Shown here in pieces: positions 62,666-64,000 of a stretch of 64,000 nt of DNA (the first letter of the stretch is position 1; each line of letters begins with the position of its first letter). The stretch is from Flavobacterium sp. IB48 (GTDB taxonomy: Bacteria > Bacteroidota > Bacteroidia > Flavobacteriales > Flavobacteriaceae). The stretch is taken from contig NZ_JAEFCA010000001.1 in assembly GCF_016405855.1 (NCBI RefSeq), forward strand, positions 904,107 to 968,106. The letters run 5' to 3'. The notes under the pieces were generated by a model. That model was not told the DNA's origin. It searched no databases and worked only from the letters and a program-made list of their open reading frames with translations. The position numbers and the translations under genes are program-made.

Positions 62666-63817
62666 ATGTTAAGAGAAATATACATCACAGAAACAAATTG
62701 CATCACACCTTTAGGTTTTGATGTTGAATCTAATATCAGCGCCATTCTTAGCGGTGAATCTGGAATTCAGCTTCATAACGATGTTTCTTTGATGCCGAAT
62801 CCTTTTTATGCTTCGATTATTTCTGATGAAAAAATAAACAGTGCTTTTTCAAAAATTAGTACTGAGACAAAATATTCCCGTTTAGAGAAAATGATGATTT
62901 TAGCTTTAGAGCCGATTATCAAAAATTCAAATGTAGAATTAAATTCAAAAACGGCTTTTATACTTTCTACCACAAAAGGAAATGTAACCGCTTTGGCAAA
63001 TGATTCTGAAGAAAGTTTCAACAGCGCACATTTAGATGTTTTGGCTAAAAACGTTGCCAATTTCTTCGGATTCCAAACACAACCCATTGTAGTTTCGAAT
63101 GCTTGCGTTTCTGGAATTTTAGCCGTTTCTGTTGCCAAAAGAATGATTCAATCTGAACTTTACGACAACATTTTTGTAGTGGCTGGCGACGAAGTTTCAG
63201 AATTTGTTTTGTCTGGTTTTAATGCTTTCCAAGCGATGAGCGAGCAGCCTTGCAAACCCTATTCTAAAAACAGAACTGGAGTAAGTTTAGGCGAAGCGAC
63301 AGCAGCCGTTTTAATTTCGGCGGAAGCGAAAAACGCTAAAATAAAAGTAATTGGCGACAGTTCGATAAACGATGCCAATCATATTTCTGGACCTTCAAGA
63401 ACAGGCGAAGGTTTGTTCAGAAGTATTCAGAATGCTTTGAAAGAAGCGCAAATTGAAGCGAACAAATTAGATTATATTTCAGCACACGGAACCGCGACTC
63501 CTTATAATGACGAAATGGAAGCAATTGCTCTAACTCGTTTAGATTTACAGAATGTTCCAGTAAATAGTTTAAAGGGATTTTACGGTCATACTTTAGGCGC
63601 TTCGGGATTATTGGAAACGGTAATTGCAATAGAATCTGCCAACCAAAATAAACTTTTTGAATCGAAAGGTTTTGATGAAATTGGGGTTAGTGAAGCTATC
63701 AATGTTATTGAGAAAAACGAAGAAAAGAAAATTGATTATTTTCTGAAAACAGCTTCTGGATTTGGAGGTTGTAATACGGCGGTGGTTTTTGAGAAAGTAA
63801 AACACAAATTGCACTAA
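62666..63817 (+). CDS. Beta-ketoacyl-ACP synthase
   Basis: 383 aa from the ATG at 62666 (MLREIYITETNCITPLG); a TTG start at 62642 lies in a repeat and is rejected. Catalytic Cys147 (VSNACVSGILAV), His274 (SAHGTATPYND) and His308 (GFYGHTLGASGL) are intact. Shorter than FabF, like the specialised synthases in aryl polyene clusters. It probably pairs with the product of the gene that follows at 63897. The last residues KHKLH are encoded by a copy of the CACGAATT repeat. Confidence 0.9.
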   Translation: MLREIYITETNCITPLGFDVESNISAILSGESGIQLHNDVSLMPNPFYASIISDEKINSAFSKISTETKYSRLEKMMILALEPIIKNSNVELNSKTAFILSTTKGNVTALANDSEESFNSAHLDVLAKNVANFFGFQTQPIVVSNACVSGILAVSVAKRMIQSELYDNIFVVAGDEVSEFVLSGFNAFQAMSEQPCKPYSKNRTGVSLGEATAAVLISAEAKNAKIKVIGDSSINDANHISGPSRTGEGLFRSIQNALKEAQIEANKLDYISAHGTATPYNDEMEAIALTRLDLQNVPVNSLKGFYGHTLGASGLLETVIAIESANQNKLFESKGFDEIGVSEAINVIEKNEEKKIDYFLKTASGFGGCNTAVVFEKVKHKLH

Positions 63818-63885
63818 TTTTCACGAATTAATTAGTGTCATTTAAACCCAATCAAAATCTGTGTTAATTCGTGAAATTAGTGTTT
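63808..63885. repeat. CACGAATT palindrome with 23-nt repeat copy b
   Basis: ATTGCACTAATTTTCACG at 63808, with the complementary arm TTAATTCGTGAAATTAGTG about 40 nt later. Identical over 23 nt to 62015-62037. It begins inside the ketosynthase gene. Confidence 0.7.
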
Positions 63886-63896
63886 AAATTAAAACA

Positions 63897-64000
63897 ATGA
63901 CTCAAAACAAAACCTACATACAATCCTACATCACAATTCAAAACAACGAAATTGTTTTGAACGGAACTTCTGTATTCAAAATTGAACCAACTGATTTTGC
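63897..64000 (+). CDS. Start of a further gene, probably ketosynthase-like (partial)
   Basis: ATG at 63897 opens a frame that runs to the window edge: 34 codons beginning MTQNKTYIQSYITIQNNEIV. The short N-terminal 'Y I x x Y' strand pattern is what ketosynthase or chain-length-factor-like partners in aryl polyene clusters start with, but too little is present to be sure. The product is cut by the right border. Confidence 0.5.
   Translation, partial: MTQNKTYIQSYITIQNNEIVLNGTSVFKIEPTDF

Noticed and set aside
1..64000. CRISPR array, prophage, integrase or plasmid origin
   Set aside because: No regularly spaced repeats, cas genes, phage structural genes, integrase or replication initiator found.

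Overview
The window is chromosomal DNA from a Flavobacterium, probably close to F. johnsoniae. Supporting evidence: it is AT-rich; promoters carry the TAnnTTTG -7 box of Bacteroidetes; it has a SusC/SusD pair, type IX secretion (type B) C-terminal domains and a dialkylresorcinol/flexirubin pigment cluster; and the tyrosine ammonia-lyase at 48557 looks, from memory, very close to the characterised F. johnsoniae enzyme. No plasmid, phage, transposase or CRISPR signature was seen.

Region 1 (1-4.9 kb) is housekeeping: superoxide dismutase, peptidyl-tRNA hydrolase, ribosomal protein L25/Ctc and PRPP synthetase on the minus strand, then a tRNA-Leu(CAA), a 46-residue proline-rich ORF and an OsmC-like protein. 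Region 2 (4.9-12.3 kb) holds two large tandem secreted proteins with type B sorting domains and internal repeats.

Region 3 (12.4-32.5 kb, all minus strand) is a complete arabinan/L-arabinose utilisation locus. SusC/SusD take up oligosaccharides; five GH43 enzymes, one GH51 and one GH127 release L-arabinose; AraB, AraD and AraA convert it to D-xylulose 5-phosphate; an exported aldose epimerase ends the run. Divergent from it (33.1 kb) is an NrtR-type (degenerate Nudix plus winged helix) AraR-like regulator. Four 21-bp palindromes of the form TAAGTGT-N7-ACACTTA lie in front of susC, araR, araB and an SSS-family symporter at 38.5 kb, and are the probable AraR operators.

Region 4 (33.9-40.2 kb) has a GntR/sugar-binding repressor divergent from galM-galK-galT, then the SSS symporter. 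Region 5 (40.5-46.4 kb) looks like a non-phosphorylative deoxy-sugar acid pathway (L-fucose or a related sugar): two SDR dehydrogenases, a UxaA-type dehydratase, an FAH-family hydrolase and a RhaM-type mutarotase, with a divergent AraC regulator. No lactonase is present. A secreted protein of unknown function follows.

Region 6 (47.2 kb to the right edge) is the left part of a flexirubin-type aryl polyene/dialkylresorcinol cluster: halogenase-like flavoenzyme, tyrosine ammonia-lyase (starter p-coumarate), WG-repeat protein, ketoreductase, several ketosynthases, ACP, LpxL-like acyltransferase, DarA, DarB, two hotdog dehydratases, a small membrane protein, an HTH-like protein, a BtrH-like putative acyltransferase, an ABC exporter pair and a thioesterase. 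It runs off the right end inside another probable ketosynthase-type gene.

Many intergenic gaps carry imperfect palindromic repeats. One of these is a nested element with a 71-nt core present identically twice. In at least two places a repeat supplies the C-terminal codons of a gene.
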